Below are positions 5,077 to 6,799 of a stretch of DNA of 6,799 nt, piece after piece; the first letter of the stretch is position 1, and every line of letters starts with the position of its first letter. The translations under genes were made by a program, and so were the position numbers. Source of the stretch: Desulfotomaculum sp. (GTDB lineage: Bacteria > Bacillota > Desulfotomaculia > Desulfotomaculales > Nap2-2B); the NCBI GenBank assembly GCA_003445555.1, contig DMDI01000060.1:1-6799 (forward strand), given 5' to 3'. The notes beneath the pieces were generated by a model, which was not told where the DNA came from, did no database searches, and worked only from the letters and a program-made list of their open reading frames with translations.

Positions 5077-5950
5077 TACCCTGGCCTATTATTTTAAAGA
5101 AACAGCCCGCTACCTGGTTAGAAATAGCTGGCTTTCTTTAGCCGCCATAGGGACCATTACCGTTTCGCTTTTAATATTAGGTGTTTCTATACTTTTAGTA
5201 ACCAATACCAACAAAATTGCGCTTGATTTAGAGCAGAAACTAGAAATACGGGTTTTTTTAAAACAAAATTTATCCTTAAGCCAGGTAGAACAACTTGAGA
5301 AGAGAATTAATTTTGTTTCTGGGGTGGCCAGGGTATCTTTTGTTTCCAAAGAAAAGGCGCTGGCCGACCTGCGTAAGGGTCTGGGAGAGCGAAAAGATAT
5401 TTTAGCCGGGATGAAAAAAAATCCCTTACCGGATGCCTTTCAGGTAAAAATGGAGCGCTCGGAACAAATAGCCGGTGCCGCGGCTCAAATCAGCTCACTG
5501 CCCGGTGTTGAACAGGTGCTTTACGGACAGGATACGGTAGAAAAACTGTTGCTGGTAACCCGTTGGGTCCGGATAGCCGGAATAATAATTATAGGGGCCT
5601 TAATCCTGGCGGCTTTATTCCTCATATCTTCAATTATTCGTTTGTCGGTATTTGCCCGGCGCCAGGAAATAAGCATTATGAAAGTTTTAGGCGCTACCAA
5701 TTGGTTTATTCGTACTCCTTTCCTGCTTGAGGGGGTAACTCTGGGTTTTTTAGGTTCTTTTGTGGCGGTGGTGATTCTTTATTTTAGTTACTGGTCCTTT
5801 GTTCAGCAGATAAGTACGTTTGTACCCTTTATTCCTTTGGTGGCCGATCAGCGCCTGTTATTTAACCTGTTTGGCGGATTAGTGGGCTTGGGATTAGTAA
5901 TTGGTATTGCCGGTAGTTTTTTTTCCGTCCGCAAATATTTGAAAGTTTAA
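5060..5950 (+). CDS. ftsX: Cell division protein FtsX
   Basis: Integral membrane partner of FtsE that couples ATP hydrolysis to activation of an extracellular murein hydrolase. From the ATG at 5060 the protein is 296 residues, the same length as B. subtilis FtsX as I recall it. The frame can be opened as early as the TTG at 5012 or the ATG at 5042, but AAGAGG sits five bases before 5060. Layout: cytoplasmic N-terminus (NTLAYYFKETARYLVRN), TM1 about 25-47, extracellular domain about 50-170, TM2 about 172-194, the conserved cytoplasmic loop RRQEISIMKVLGATNWFIR (200-218), TM3 about 222-245, a short outer loop, and TM4 about 270-290. This is the standard FtsX topology. It overlaps ftsE by 17 bases and is followed after three bases by the first possible start of the M23 gene, which is in the same frame. 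Confidence 0.95.
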   Translation: MAMGVNTLAYYFKETARYLVRNSWLSLAAIGTITVSLLILGVSILLVTNTNKIALDLEQKLEIRVFLKQNLSLSQVEQLEKRINFVSGVARVSFVSKEKALADLRKGLGERKDILAGMKKNPLPDAFQVKMERSEQIAGAAAQISSLPGVEQVLYGQDTVEKLLLVTRWVRIAGIIIIGALILAALFLISSIIRLSVFARRQEISIMKVLGATNWFIRTPFLLEGVTLGFLGSFVAVVILYFSYWSFVQQISTFVPFIPLVADQRLLFNLFGGLVGLGLVIGIAGSFFSVRKYLKV

Positions 5951-5953
5951 GGG

Positions 5954-6799
5954 GTGGTAATAATTAGTAATATTACCAAGAGGTTAATGTTTTTAAGCCT
6001 TGCTTTAGTCTTCTTTAGTGTTTATTTTTTGCACTCGGCTCAAGGAGCCAGCCTCCAGGAAAGATTAAATAATACCAGACAAAAAATTTTCCACCAAAAA
6101 AAGCAGGTTAAAGAAAGCAAAAAAGAAGTAAAAAGTTACGCCAGCCAGGTGGCTCAAGTGGAAAATAATATTGTGGCCGTAGAAGACCAAGTTATAAGCA
6201 CGCAAAACAAGCTTGATCAGGCTATAATTGCTCTGCAACGCACCGAAAGACGGCTCAAGGAAGTAGAAGCTGAACTGGCTTTGAGTACGCGTATTTTAGA
6301 ACAAAGACTGCGTAATATTTACGTAGAAGGGCAGGTTAGTTATCTTGAGGTAGTTTTAGGAGCTGAAGATTTTGGTGATTTTATTATCCGCTACGAATTG
6401 CTCAAAAAAATATTAGCGGAAGATAACGAACTAGTTAAAAAAGTTATGGCCCAACAACAAGAGGTGGCGCGGAAAAAGGAAGCTTTGCAGCAGCAGAGCA
6501 GCCATATTGCCGGTTTGCTTCGAGAACAAAAATCGGCTTGCCAGGAGTTAGCGCAACAAAAAACCCGGCAAAAAGTCTTGTTGGCTTCCGCCTGGGGAGA
6601 ACTAAGCCGTCATCAAGAGGAACTGGAAGAGCTAGAAGCTCAGGAACGGGAAATTTTGCGGCAAATTGCCTTGCAGCGGACAAAAAGTACTGCGCCCCCG
6701 CGGGGTAGTGGCGGCTTTACCTGGCCGGGGCCGGCGGGGAGAAGGATTTCATCTGGGTTTTGGAAACCCCCGCCTCCCCTTTTTAAATATAACCCGATT
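5954..6799 (+). CDS. Secreted coiled-coil M23-family murein hydrolase or hydrolase activator (partial, runs off right edge)
   Basis: The frame is open for 282 codons to the window end. Parts: basic n-region (ISNITKR), hydrophobic stretch about 11-26 and a likely signal cleavage near HSAQGAS; a long coiled coil in two blocks (about 35-125 and 150-245), split by the IYVEGQVSYLEVVLGAEDFGDFI segment (122-144) typical of CwlO/PcsB/EnvC-like proteins; a short PPRGSGG linker; then the first strand of an M23/LytM domain (FTWPGPAGRRISSGF, about 255-269). The catalytic metal ligands lie beyond the edge, so active enzyme versus EnvC-like activator cannot be decided. The start is uncertain: GTG at 5954 is the first possible codon and gives the signal peptide its charges, while ATG at 5987 (AAGAGG three bases upstream) gives none. 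Next to ftsEX it is the expected FtsX-controlled partner. The last ~80 bases look error-prone. Confidence 0.88.
   Translation, partial: MVIISNITKRLMFLSLALVFFSVYFLHSAQGASLQERLNNTRQKIFHQKKQVKESKKEVKSYASQVAQVENNIVAVEDQVISTQNKLDQAIIALQRTERRLKEVEAELALSTRILEQRLRNIYVEGQVSYLEVVLGAEDFGDFIIRYELLKKILAEDNELVKKVMAQQQEVARKKEALQQQSSHIAGLLREQKSACQELAQQKTRQKVLLASAWGELSRHQEELEELEAQEREILRQIALQRTKSTAPPRGSGGFTWPGPAGRRISSGFWKPPPPLFKYNPI

Noticed and set aside
6444..6683. 79-codon minus-strand open frame
   Set aside because: Antisense shadow of the coiled-coil region of the M23 gene, where a convincing forward protein exists.
1..6799. CRISPR, toxin-antitoxin, phage or secretion cassettes
   Set aside because: No regularly spaced repeats, small paired genes or mobile-element proteins are visible; every long open frame belongs to a recognised chromosomal family.

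Overview
The window looks like a chromosomal piece from a Gram-positive, clostridial-type Firmicute. I infer a Peptococcaceae-like lineage, but the taxonomy is not proven here. The clues are a FtsE/FtsX pair followed by a CwlO/PcsB-type coiled-coil M23 protein, a CtpB-type S41 protease beside a MinJ-like polytopic PDZ protein, strong G-rich ribosome binding sites, and frequent GTG/TTG starts. There are no rRNA or tRNA genes, CRISPR arrays, integrases or transposase genes.

Layout. The left 3.95 kb is read entirely on the minus strand. In transcription order it holds an S41 C-terminal processing protease (3949-2759), a MinJ-like membrane PDZ protein (2724-1486), a YfcE-type metallophosphoesterase (1383-892) and the N-terminal half of adenine deaminase (848 to the left edge). 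Gaps of 34, 102 and 43 bases suggest one operon. A 440-base divergent intergenic region (3950-4389) follows. The right part is read on the plus strand: ftsE (4390-5076), ftsX (best start 5060, overlapping ftsE by 17 bases) and the first 282 codons of a secreted M23-family murein hydrolase or hydrolase activator (5954 to the right edge).

How the genes fit together. FtsE (ATPase) and FtsX (membrane subunit with an outward-facing loop) are known to activate coiled-coil M23 or NlpC/P60 hydrolases at the division site or along the cell wall. The S41 protease and the MinJ-like protein are also envelope and division proteins. The cluster therefore reads as an envelope-remodelling and division island. 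The phosphoesterase and adenine deaminase are housekeeping passengers. From memory, related Firmicutes often carry ftsE-ftsX-M23-S41-PDZ on one strand; here the S41-PDZ half diverges from ftsEX.

The least ordinary part is the divergent intergenic region. It holds a roughly 213-base composite repeat (3989-4201): three copies of a 17-mer (two direct, one inverted at the far end), a 70-base long-stem hairpin, a small hairpin and a perfect 30-base palindrome. All three mismatches in the long stem become G-U wobbles if the minus strand is transcribed, which is the direction of the S41 operon leader. To its right lie an AT-rich dyad and a possible SigH-type promoter for ftsEX.

The last ~80 bases look unreliable: the M23 domain motif is recognisable but garbled, as expected at a low-quality contig end. 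I did not find a convincing new multi-gene system; the genes are recognisable families.
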